DNA of 38,501 nucleotides from a virus: positions 1 through 38,501 of IMG/VR virus record IMGVR_UViG_3300036944_000889. One strand, given 5' to 3'. Below, piece by piece: positions 1 to 7,378 of the stretch. The notes beneath the pieces were generated by a model. The model made no database searches and was not told the DNA's origin. It saw only the letters and a list, made by a program, of their open reading frames with translations. The translations under genes and the position numbers were made by a program. Within the stretch, counting starts at the first letter, position 1; each line of letters opens with the position of its first letter.

Positions 1-588
1 AACAAATTCCCGACTATTTCTTATAACGGAGTAGATATTAAAAATATTACTCTGAGAACACGAGTTCTAGATAATTTCAAAAGAGATGCTAATAACTTTT
101 ACCCATACATAATCAAAGACGGTGAAACTGCTGACGCTCTAGCTTTTGATTATTACGATGATCCTAATTATGTCTGGCTTATCTATCTCATTAATGACAT
201 CATCGATCCATATCATGACTGGCCTCTAAGTTCATATGCATTCGATGAATATATGAAAGTAAAATACGGAAGTGTCTATGAAGCACAATCTACGACTCTA
301 TATTACAAAAAGAAGCCAGTGAAATATTATATGAACTTGGATACTAATACTCATTTAGCTGAGGCAGATTATGATGCATCAGTATCGGGTTACAACTGGA
401 AATTGATCACAGTAGACGAAGAAATAACTCTGCAATCTGCTACTACTCCAAACTTAACTATCTGGAGTGCTGTGGCCGCATACGATAGTGAATTCGAAGA
501 AAATGAGAATAAGAGACATATCAGACTGCTCGATAAACGTCTAGTGTCAGTAGTAGAAAGTCAACTGAAAGATTTATTGAATGAGTGA
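1..588 (+). CDS. 53: Baseplate wedge protein gp53 (5' end cut by window)
   Basis: The reading frame is open from base 1 to the TGA at 586-588, giving 195 visible residues. T4 gp53 is 196 residues, so only the extreme N-terminus is missing. A segment near residues 56-76, reading roughly YVWLIYLINDIIDPYHDWPL, has the aromatic-rich character typical of gp53 wedge proteins. In T4, gp53 joins baseplate wedges to each other and to the hub. An internal ATG at 253 is in frame but is not the start, because the upstream codons belong to the same domain. The gene overlaps the next one by 8 bases (581-588), suggesting coupled translation. Family assignment rests on length, motif and synteny with gp5, gp25 and gp6. 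Confidence 0.85.
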   Translation, partial: NKFPTISYNGVDIKNITLRTRVLDNFKRDANNFYPYIIKDGETADALAFDYYDDPNYVWLIYLINDIIDPYHDWPLSSYAFDEYMKVKYGSVYEAQSTTLYYKKKPVKYYMNLDTNTHLAEADYDASVSGYNWKLITVDEEITLQSATTPNLTIWSAVAAYDSEFEENENKRHIRLLDKRLVSVVESQLKDLLNE

Positions 589-2110
589 ACAGACATCCGG
601 TAAAACTTCAAGAGGCTTAGGCACACTAGAAAACTTTACCGCAGTAATTAAAAATGTAGACAATAGCATGAGTCTCAGTATTTCTGAGCTAATCACTGAT
701 ATGTCAATCTATGAAGATATTTTTGCTAAGACAATCTACGGACACGTCTCGATCAAAGATTCTGTTAATCTGATGAACGGAATGTCTACTGATAAAATTC
801 AGGGAATCAAAGCTTTTCCGATCGTCGGTGAAGAATATCTAGAAGTCGAATATAAAGTTTCAGGCGAAAAATTTGAACCGGTTAAAAGACGATTCGCAAT
901 ATATGCTATCAAAGATATTAAAATCAATAAAGAACAAACAACACGCGATTATGTGATTCACTTTTGCTCCGAGGAACACCTAATAGATGCTACTTCACTA
1001 GTTCAGAAGAGTTATAAAACTACTATCGACGAAATGGTTAAAGATATTCTCATTGCATATCTAAAAGTTAATGATGAAACCAAAGACGGAAAGCGAAAGA
1101 AAGCTTACGACATTCAGCCGACTAAAGGCACTCAGCATATAATCATTCCAAAGCTCTCACCTCTGGATTCTATGGATTTCTTAGCTAAAAGATCTATCGC
1201 TAAAACTACGTTCGAGTCGGCATCTTATCTATTCTTCGAAAACAAAGACGGGTTTAACTTCTGCGATATCGAATATCTAATTCATCGCGGAAAAGCTAAG
1301 CTTAAAAAATTCAAGGACGACGAGAATCCGTATCAGTACTACTATAGCGACACTAAGATTGCTGACAAGACTGATGACAGAAAGTCGTTCAAGACAATTC
1401 TATCGATGACTCAGAAGCATAAATTCGATACCGTCGAAAAGATGAAGCGTGGATACTTTGAAAGTGAAATTATGTGGTACGATTTCATCAAGAAAAAGAT
1501 CGGACATAAGCACTATAAATTTGCTGATAAATATACAGACTTCAATGTTCTTGGAGCTGGTGGTAAATCTTCTGTTAGTGAATCTTCTTATCCAGAAAAT
1601 AGCTTAGACTTTATCAGAAGTGTTACAACAGAACCGGAATCGGGTGTTGCTAAAATTCTTGGAATCTTTGGATTGACTAAGGAACAACCCAGCAAAAATT
1701 CTAAAGCATTCTGGATTCCAAAAGATTCATCAGAACCAGAAACATATCTAGAAGACATCTATCCAAATCGTGCTTCGTACATGACCAGACTAGCTCAAAA
1801 TATGTTTACGGCAGAAGTATACGGAGATCCAACTATCACAGCTGGAGATGTTATTCTGTTAGATCTACCAGAAATTAGTGGATCTACTGTAGCAAAAGGA
1901 TTTGATACTTTTCTTTCTGGTTATTTTATGGTGACGTCGATACATCATAGACTAACAAGTGAAACTTATAGTTGTACATACGATCTATTCAAAAATGGAT
2001 TTTCTACTCCGGTTATAAGCACAGAAAATGCAGATAGACCGGAACCTTCAAATTCAGCGTACTTAAATAATGCAGCAGACCTCGGAGTGAGTAGTAATGC
2101 AAAAAAATAA
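581..2110 (+). CDS. Probable baseplate hub protein (gp27-like role)
   Basis: This is a 509-residue protein. Its N-terminal part (about residues 15-145) has the pattern of phage hub proteins: a stretch reading IYEDIFAKTIYGHVSIKD, then a GEEYLEVEY strand, as in gp27/gpD-like tail-hub folds. It sits directly before the gp5-like gene, and gp27 forms the ring that holds gp5 in T4. T4 gp27 is shorter (391 residues) and is encoded elsewhere, so equivalence is inferred from position and fold-like pattern, not clear sequence identity. The start overlaps the end of gene 53, and the end overlaps the next start by 14 bases. It could instead be another hub-associated structural protein. Confidence 0.6.
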   Translation: MSEQTSGKTSRGLGTLENFTAVIKNVDNSMSLSISELITDMSIYEDIFAKTIYGHVSIKDSVNLMNGMSTDKIQGIKAFPIVGEEYLEVEYKVSGEKFEPVKRRFAIYAIKDIKINKEQTTRDYVIHFCSEEHLIDATSLVQKSYKTTIDEMVKDILIAYLKVNDETKDGKRKKAYDIQPTKGTQHIIIPKLSPLDSMDFLAKRSIAKTTFESASYLFFENKDGFNFCDIEYLIHRGKAKLKKFKDDENPYQYYYSDTKIADKTDDRKSFKTILSMTQKHKFDTVEKMKRGYFESEIMWYDFIKKKIGHKHYKFADKYTDFNVLGAGGKSSVSESSYPENSLDFIRSVTTEPESGVAKILGIFGLTKEQPSKNSKAFWIPKDSSEPETYLEDIYPNRASYMTRLAQNMFTAEVYGDPTITAGDVILLDLPEISGSTVAKGFDTFLSGYFMVTSIHHRLTSETYSCTYDLFKNGFSTPVISTENADRPEPSNSAYLNNAADLGVSSNAKK

Positions 2111-3038
2111 TTATATGGGTCGAGACGGCTTCAATTGGTTCTTTGCTAAAGTAGAAGATCGTCACGATCCTTTGTGCCTTGGCCGAGTTAGAATTAGAGT
2201 ATTTGGAGTTCATCCTGAAGATGAGAACTTAGTACCAAATGATCATCTACCATGGGCAATGCCAATTCAACCTATCACCTCAGCTGGAATGTTCGGAATT
2301 GGAACTTCTCCAACTGGTCCCATCGAAGGAACTCATGTGTTTGGTTTCTTTGCTGATGGAGATGATTGTCAGATTCCGTTTGTTCTTGGAACTGTAGCAC
2401 TTGGAACTGGGCACTTCAAATTGACTGGGCAGTCAGACAATTCGTATGATTCTATTGTAGACTCTACTGCTCCTGTTGCCTCTCTGGGCAAGATCTCTGG
2501 ATCGTTTGCTGTAAAAGCTGGACCGATCGGTCGTCAATTCATGAAAGACTTTGGTCTAAAAGATTTTCAGGCTGCAGCTATTATGGGAAATCTTGGATTA
2601 GAATCTGCTGGCATGCAGTGTAATATCAGAGAACTTGGAAATGGTGGCGGAAAAGGACCCGCTTGGCCTCGTGGAACTCTCAGAAAAGGATACGGCTGGG
2701 CTCAATGGACTAATCCCGACAGATTAGATAAGTTCATCGATTATGTTAAAGCAAACTTTAATGGATACGACATCACCCAAAATGCGGCAACAGATGATCA
2801 CAACTATGCATTCCTTGTTCATGAATTACGAACATACAAAAGCAAGTGCATCCCGGCGTTAAAGCAAACAAAGACTCTAGAAGAAGCAACCTCGTCATTC
2901 ATGGATACTTTTGAAAAGCCGAAGAAGATATACGCGCACTTAGATCGCAGAATAAATTACGCTAAGCAAGCTCTAGCTTCTATGAATGCTTCGTCTGTTC
3001 CAACTAATTCAACAGCAAAGAATATTAAGAATGGTTAA
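2097..3038 (+). CDS. 5: gp5-like hub protein: OB-fold plus tail-lysozyme-like domain
   Basis: This is a 313-residue protein. Residues about 8-110 look like the gp5/VgrG OB-fold, with DPLCLGRVRIRVFGVHP, then LPWAMP and a GTHVFGFFADGDD strand. Residues about 140-300 look like a phage tail lysozyme domain, with AAAIMGNLGLESAGM; Glu169 in this motif is the likely catalytic acid. T4 gp5 also has OB-fold then lysozyme, but the T4 protein continues into a beta-helix needle. Here the gene stops and the needle is a separate gene that overlaps it by 8 bases. The start at 2097 has GGAG at 2084-2087. The role would be local peptidoglycan cleavage during tail penetration. Confidence 0.8.
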   Translation: MQKNNYMGRDGFNWFFAKVEDRHDPLCLGRVRIRVFGVHPEDENLVPNDHLPWAMPIQPITSAGMFGIGTSPTGPIEGTHVFGFFADGDDCQIPFVLGTVALGTGHFKLTGQSDNSYDSIVDSTAPVASLGKISGSFAVKAGPIGRQFMKDFGLKDFQAAAIMGNLGLESAGMQCNIRELGNGGGKGPAWPRGTLRKGYGWAQWTNPDRLDKFIDYVKANFNGYDITQNAATDDHNYAFLVHELRTYKSKCIPALKQTKTLEEATSSFMDTFEKPKKIYAHLDRRINYAKQALASMNASSVPTNSTAKNIKNG

Positions 3039-4920
3039 CACACAAATTACTGATTTTCTATTAAGTTCTATTATTACTGTAGATCCAGAAATTGAAGCAA
3101 AGCTTTCTGGAGCACTTGAAATAGTAGACGGATTTGCTAGATTAACTGATGAAAATCTATTAGATGTGTTTACTGATTTCATCTTTTCTGGTGGATCAGA
3201 GTTAACGTCATTAGATCTGTCTTTTGCTCAACAAGACTCGGTATCGGTAAGTCAAGATATAGTTTCGACTCTGGTTAATCCAATCGCAGTTCCAATTACT
3301 TCTAATTCTAGTAGTCCAGTATATGCTAGAACTCCGTCTAATACTGTAGCTACTATTTCAGACACTCAACCTACTTCGTATTCCGTTACTCCAGTTGGAA
3401 TAGAACCTCCGTCTCCGTTTAGAGGCCAATATCCGTATGTCCATACAATGAAATCGGAGTCTGGCCATATTCGCGAAGTCGATGATACTCCGGGGCACGA
3501 AAGAACTCTTGATTATCACTGTGCTGGTACCTACGAAGAGATTGACAAAACTGGTAGACGAGTAGTCAAAGTGGTCGGAGATGATTTCAAGATCATCGTC
3601 CAAGACCAGCACATCTACATTGAGGGGACTCATAATCTATACGTCAAGGGAAATATCAATATCACATGTCTGAATGATGTGCATATCAATTCTGGTGGCA
3701 GACTTGAAATTAACGCAGCAGAAGATGTTAGAATTAGAGGTAAGTCTGTCTCTATCGAATCTACTTCTGGTGACATCAATATGTATTCTGGCAAAAATTT
3801 CAACACCACTTCTGCCGCTAATACTAACATGACAGCTTCGGCTAATTTCAATTTAGAATCAAAAGTCGATATGAATGTTATTGGGCTAGCATATAAAATC
3901 AAAACAAAAAGCTTTGATCTGAAATCTGATACTTATGTTGATATGCAAGCTGGAGATAATCTCGAAGCTAAACTCGGTGGCGATTTTGTGGTATCTTCAG
4001 TTAAGTCTTCTATCAAAAGCAGTGGAGCTCTAGCAGTAGACGCAGCAACAATCTCTATGCAAAACGGAGAATCTACTGATGCAACAGATGCTCTTGAAGC
4101 TGAAGCTGGAGCACTAGCTAAAAAGACTGGATTGAGCACACCACCAAGCAGAGAAGGATCCGTTCCTTCTGTTATGGAATCGCTAGTTCAGGGGCTTGAT
4201 GATGATCCAGATTCGGCGGAATCTGCTGTAGCATCAGCTCTAGAATCAGGAAGACTATCTCAGGAAGAATTAGATGTAGCAAATGCAGAAACTCTATCTG
4301 ATGGTCCTACCGACGAAGCTCAAGGTAAGCTGATCGCTCCTATCGGTAGCACTGGAGGAATCGAGAAATACAATAGCAGCGCGATCAATGATGCTCTGCC
4401 TCTGTCACAACATTATAAGTTAGCTCATCTTTCAACTAATTGCGTATTCCCATATAAAGTAATCGACCAAGTCGCTCCTTCAGCAGATCGAGGTGGAAGA
4501 TTTATGACTAAAGCACAAATCGCAGCTAATCTTTCTCTACTTGCTCAGAATGTACTTGAACCAATTCGTGCTAAATTTGGACCAATTAAAATCAATTCTG
4601 GTGTAAGATCTGGACCAAATATTGGCGGAGGACAGCATGGAACCGGTCAGGCTGTAGATATTACTTACGGATCACGATCTACCGATCCGGCAACTATGCT
4701 AGAAATCGCAAAGTGGATTAGAGACAACGTAGCATTCGACCAACTTATTCTTGAATACGGAAAGAGTCAGATCTGGACTCACGTCTCTTTTGCTGCTCCA
4801 AATAGTGGATGTAAGTGGACTAAAAATAGAGGTGAAGTCAAAACTTGCCCGAATGCTGGACAAGGTGGAAAAATCCACTATGTGTCTGGTCTACAGCCGC
4901 TAGCATGGAGACCTAAGTAA
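3031..4920 (+). CDS. Needle protein: gp5C-like beta-helix with C-terminal M15 peptidase
   Basis: I place the start at ATG 3031, which overlaps the previous stop, giving 629 residues; an upstream ATG at 2986 would force a long overlap. Residues about 126-345 carry repetitive short beta strands (NLYVKGNINITC, HINSGGRLEINA, VRIRGKSVSIES) typical of the gp5C/VgrG triple-stranded beta-helix. Residues about 456-620 resemble an M15 D-Ala-D-Ala-type peptidase: INSGVRSG, then QHGTGQAVDI, then IWTHVSF. His536, Asp543 and His584 are the expected zinc ligands. This would place a second peptidoglycan-cutting enzyme on the penetrating spike, next to the lysozyme-like gp5. The middle (about 345-455) is acidic, low-complexity linker. 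The stop shares one base with the next start (TAATG). Confidence 0.82.
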   Translation: MVNTQITDFLLSSIITVDPEIEAKLSGALEIVDGFARLTDENLLDVFTDFIFSGGSELTSLDLSFAQQDSVSVSQDIVSTLVNPIAVPITSNSSSPVYARTPSNTVATISDTQPTSYSVTPVGIEPPSPFRGQYPYVHTMKSESGHIREVDDTPGHERTLDYHCAGTYEEIDKTGRRVVKVVGDDFKIIVQDQHIYIEGTHNLYVKGNINITCLNDVHINSGGRLEINAAEDVRIRGKSVSIESTSGDINMYSGKNFNTTSAANTNMTASANFNLESKVDMNVIGLAYKIKTKSFDLKSDTYVDMQAGDNLEAKLGGDFVVSSVKSSIKSSGALAVDAATISMQNGESTDATDALEAEAGALAKKTGLSTPPSREGSVPSVMESLVQGLDDDPDSAESAVASALESGRLSQEELDVANAETLSDGPTDEAQGKLIAPIGSTGGIEKYNSSAINDALPLSQHYKLAHLSTNCVFPYKVIDQVAPSADRGGRFMTKAQIAANLSLLAQNVLEPIRAKFGPIKINSGVRSGPNIGGGQHGTGQAVDITYGSRSTDPATMLEIAKWIRDNVAFDQLILEYGKSQIWTHVSFAAPNSGCKWTKNRGEVKTCPNAGQGGKIHYVSGLQPLAWRPK

Positions 4921-5183
4921 TGCCTGCGGCATGTAGAGTTGGAGTAGATTCTGCTGGTGGTTTGATTTCGGGTGGAGGTCAAACTACAGTGAAGATTGGA
5001 GGATATGCTGTTAGCGTCGTTGGCGATGCTATACAATCTCATGGAAGCTCTCCTCATGATTCTAGCACAATGTCAACTGGTTCGTCTACTGTAAAAATTG
5101 GTGGAAAAGCAGTTTGTAGGAGTGGAGATTCTGCCACATGTGGTCATACCGCTACTAGTAGTTCTACTGTGAATATCGGATAA
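4920..5183 (+). CDS. PAAR-domain spike tip protein (gp5.4-like)
   Basis: An 87-residue protein made almost entirely of a PAAR domain: an N-terminal MPAACRVGVDSAGG, two TVKIGG strands, and late His and Cys residues (SHGSSPHDS, VCRSGDSATCGHT) that would bind the metal ion at the tip. PAAR proteins cap the beta-helix needle of contractile machines, as T4 gp5.4 does. The gene lies immediately after the needle gene and shares one base with it, which fits co-assembly. It ends in STVNIG, so nothing extends beyond the PAAR fold. Confidence 0.9.
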   Translation: MPAACRVGVDSAGGLISGGGQTTVKIGGYAVSVVGDAIQSHGSSPHDSSTMSTGSSTVKIGGKAVCRSGDSATCGHTATSSSTVNIG

Positions 5184-5186
5184 ATA
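5179..5186 (+). promoter_or_regulatory. Near-consensus T4-type late promoter (GATAAATA)
   Basis: GATAAATA matches the T4 late box TATAAATA at 7 of 8 positions. It overlaps the stop codon of the PAAR gene and lies 21 bases before the gp25 start. Assignment is by motif and position only. Confidence 0.4.
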
Positions 5187-5207
5187 TTCAATTAACTGGA
5201 GATAAAA

Positions 5208-5621
5208 ATGGCCTCGAATTTCACAGCAACTGAAGAAGTATATTCAGACTTCAATGTTAACTTTAACATTCATCCAATTAAGGAAGATCTAACTCGGTTA
5301 GTGAACGAAGATGCTGTGCTTAGATCTATTAAAAACATAGTTCAGACAGATCATTATGAACGACCATTTCGTCCTATGTTTGGAGCCAACATTAAAAAGT
5401 ATCTGTTTGAACAGCTCAACCCAATTACTCTGCAACTTATCAAAAGTCAGATTGTGTCAGCTCTAGCAAACTATGAGCCCAGAGCAAATATTATAGATGT
5501 CGTGGTGTCTTCATCTTCTTCTGATAATAATTCTGTAGAAATTACAATCACATTTTCTACTATAAATAATCTAAGACCGGTTACGACGACCATCACCCTT
5601 GCATTAGATAGAGTACGTTAA
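5208..5621 (+). CDS. 25: Baseplate wedge protein gp25
   Basis: A 137-residue protein, close to T4 gp25 (132). It shows the conserved gp25 layout: an N-terminal DLTRLVNEDAVLRSIKNIV segment, a RPFRPMFGANIKKYLFEQL segment, and the hallmark EPR triplet in NYEPRANI, followed by a C-terminal beta strand pair. gp25 is part of the wedge core and sits near the sheath initiation site; related proteins exist in type VI secretion (TssE). GGAG at 5198-5201 precedes the ATG. The stop shares one base with the gp6 start. Confidence 0.92.
   Translation: MASNFTATEEVYSDFNVNFNIHPIKEDLTRLVNEDAVLRSIKNIVQTDHYERPFRPMFGANIKKYLFEQLNPITLQLIKSQIVSALANYEPRANIIDVVVSSSSSDNNSVEITITFSTINNLRPVTTTITLALDRVR
5561..5568 (+). promoter_or_regulatory. 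T4-type late promoter box TATAAATA
   Basis: An exact TATAAATA lies inside the 3' end of gene 25, 52 bases before the gp6 start. It is one of seven exact copies in the window, all upstream of a gene start. Confidence 0.45.
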
Positions 5622-7378
5622 TGGCATCAAATTCAGCACTAGTCGTATCAGATTTAGATTTTGATACCATTAGAAGTAACTTAAGCGAATATCTCAAATC
5701 ACAGTCTAGATTCAAAGACTACGATTTTGATGGCTCTAACTTGTCGGTCTTGTTAGATGTTCTTTCATACAACACGTTTATGAATAACTTCTACACCAAC
5801 ATGGCTATCTCTGAGTCATTCTTAGATTCTGCTCAAATCAGAGACTCTGTTGTGTCCAGAGCTAAGGAGCTGAACTATCTACCTCGCTCATATACTTCAG
5901 CTAAAGCATATGTCGACATTGCAATTGAAGCAAATGATTCTCCAGCCATTATCACTATTCCAAAGGGAACTCCTTTTAATAGCAGAATCGACAATTCGGT
6001 CTATACTTTTACCACTGATAGTGATATTGTGGTGTCTGCTGCTGACGAATATACCGCCGCGAATGTGGCCATCTACGAGGGAGTGTATGTCACCGAATCT
6101 ATCGTAGTAAACACCGATATCGAAAACCAGAAGTTTGTTATCAGTAATGTAAATGTAGATACTAGCAGCATTACTGTAGTCGTACAAGCTAGCTTAACGG
6201 ATACAACTAATTCGGAATATCAATCAGCTACATCTCTTCTGGGATATTCAGCAGTGTCTAAGATCTTCTTCATTCAACCGGCGACCAAAGATCGATATGA
6301 AGTAGTCTTTGGCGACAACAGTGTTGGTGTTAAGCCTATAAACGGCAACGTGATCTATATCACATACCGAATTGCTAAAGGAAGTGCTGCAAACAAATCT
6401 CGAGATTTCATGGCTAGTGGAACTGTATCTGGATATAATAGCTCAGACATTACTGTAACTACAAACCTAGAAGCATTCGGCGGAAACGAGCTAGAGACTA
6501 TTCAATCTATTAAATACAAAGCTCCAAGACATTATCAGACTCAAGAGCGCGCAGTAACAACTAGCGACTATAAGACTATTCTATTCGAAAAATACAGCGA
6601 CATCAGAGCTATTAACGTATACGGCGGCGAGCAAGTAATTCCACCACAGTACGGAAAAGTATATGTGTGCATAGACTTCTCAAATTTCGATGGAATTCCA
6701 GCATCGCTCAAGACTGATATCGAATCATTCTTAACTCTTAAAATGCCAATTTCAATTTCTCCAGTTATCACATCAGCAGATTATACATATATCGGTGTTA
6801 CTGCAGATATTCTTTATGATTTAGGATTAACTTCGAAGTCGCCAAATGACATCAAAAACTTAATTTATTCTGCGATTCAAGATTACAACGACACATCTCT
6901 GGATGAATTCAATATCACATTTAGATATTCTAAGCTCGCGGCCGCATGTGATGGAGCAGATTCTTCAATCGTAAGCTCGAATATCACTGTTCAGATGATC
7001 AAAGATATATCACCAGAGCTAGATACTGCTACGTCATATTCGCTAGATTTTCAAAATGCTATCATCGCTGGAACTCTTGAATCTAGTACGTTCACATATA
7101 ACAATGTTTTATGCTATTTCAAAGATGATTCGGACGGATCTATTCATCTTAAAACTGTCGACACTGGAACTGAAGTAACAGTTACTAATGATTTGGGAAA
7201 TGTCAATTATTCAACCGGAGTTTTATCTCTAAATGCTCCAGCAATTTCCGATTATTCTGGGTCAGCTATAAAGCTATATGCTAAGAGTTCTACTAATGAT
7301 TTCTCTGGTTCAAAAAACACTATTCTATCCATTAGAGCTGAAGACATAATTCCAACAGTAACAGCGGTTAGAACATGA
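5621..7378 (+). CDS. 6: Baseplate wedge protein gp6
   Basis: A 585-residue protein (T4 gp6 is 660). The N-terminus has the gp6/baseplate J-like pattern: FDTIRSNLSEYLKSQSRFKD, then YDFDGSNLSVLLDVLSYNT and NNFYTNMAISESFLDSAQ, followed by SRAKELNYLPRS. The centre carries ERAVTTSDYKTILFEKYSDI and a GEQVIPPQYGKVYVCI strand. gp6 dimers form the continuous inner ring of the baseplate and control the sheath-contraction switch. It starts on the gp25 stop (TAATG) and ends overlapping the next start by 4 bases (ATGA). Confidence 0.9.
   Translation: MASNSALVVSDLDFDTIRSNLSEYLKSQSRFKDYDFDGSNLSVLLDVLSYNTFMNNFYTNMAISESFLDSAQIRDSVVSRAKELNYLPRSYTSAKAYVDIAIEANDSPAIITIPKGTPFNSRIDNSVYTFTTDSDIVVSAADEYTAANVAIYEGVYVTESIVVNTDIENQKFVISNVNVDTSSITVVVQASLTDTTNSEYQSATSLLGYSAVSKIFFIQPATKDRYEVVFGDNSVGVKPINGNVIYITYRIAKGSAANKSRDFMASGTVSGYNSSDITVTTNLEAFGGNELETIQSIKYKAPRHYQTQERAVTTSDYKTILFEKYSDIRAINVYGGEQVIPPQYGKVYVCIDFSNFDGIPASLKTDIESFLTLKMPISISPVITSADYTYIGVTADILYDLGLTSKSPNDIKNLIYSAIQDYNDTSLDEFNITFRYSKLAAACDGADSSIVSSNITVQMIKDISPELDTATSYSLDFQNAIIAGTLESSTFTYNNVLCYFKDDSDGSIHLKTVDTGTEVTVTNDLGNVNYSTGVLSLNAPAISDYSGSAIKLYAKSSTNDFSGSKNTILSIRAEDIIPTVTAVRT

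Noticed and set aside
2986-3030. Upstream start for the needle protein
   Set aside because: It would overlap gp5 by 53 bases and add 15 residues without family character; ATG 3031 gives a tight 8-base overlap like other junctions here.
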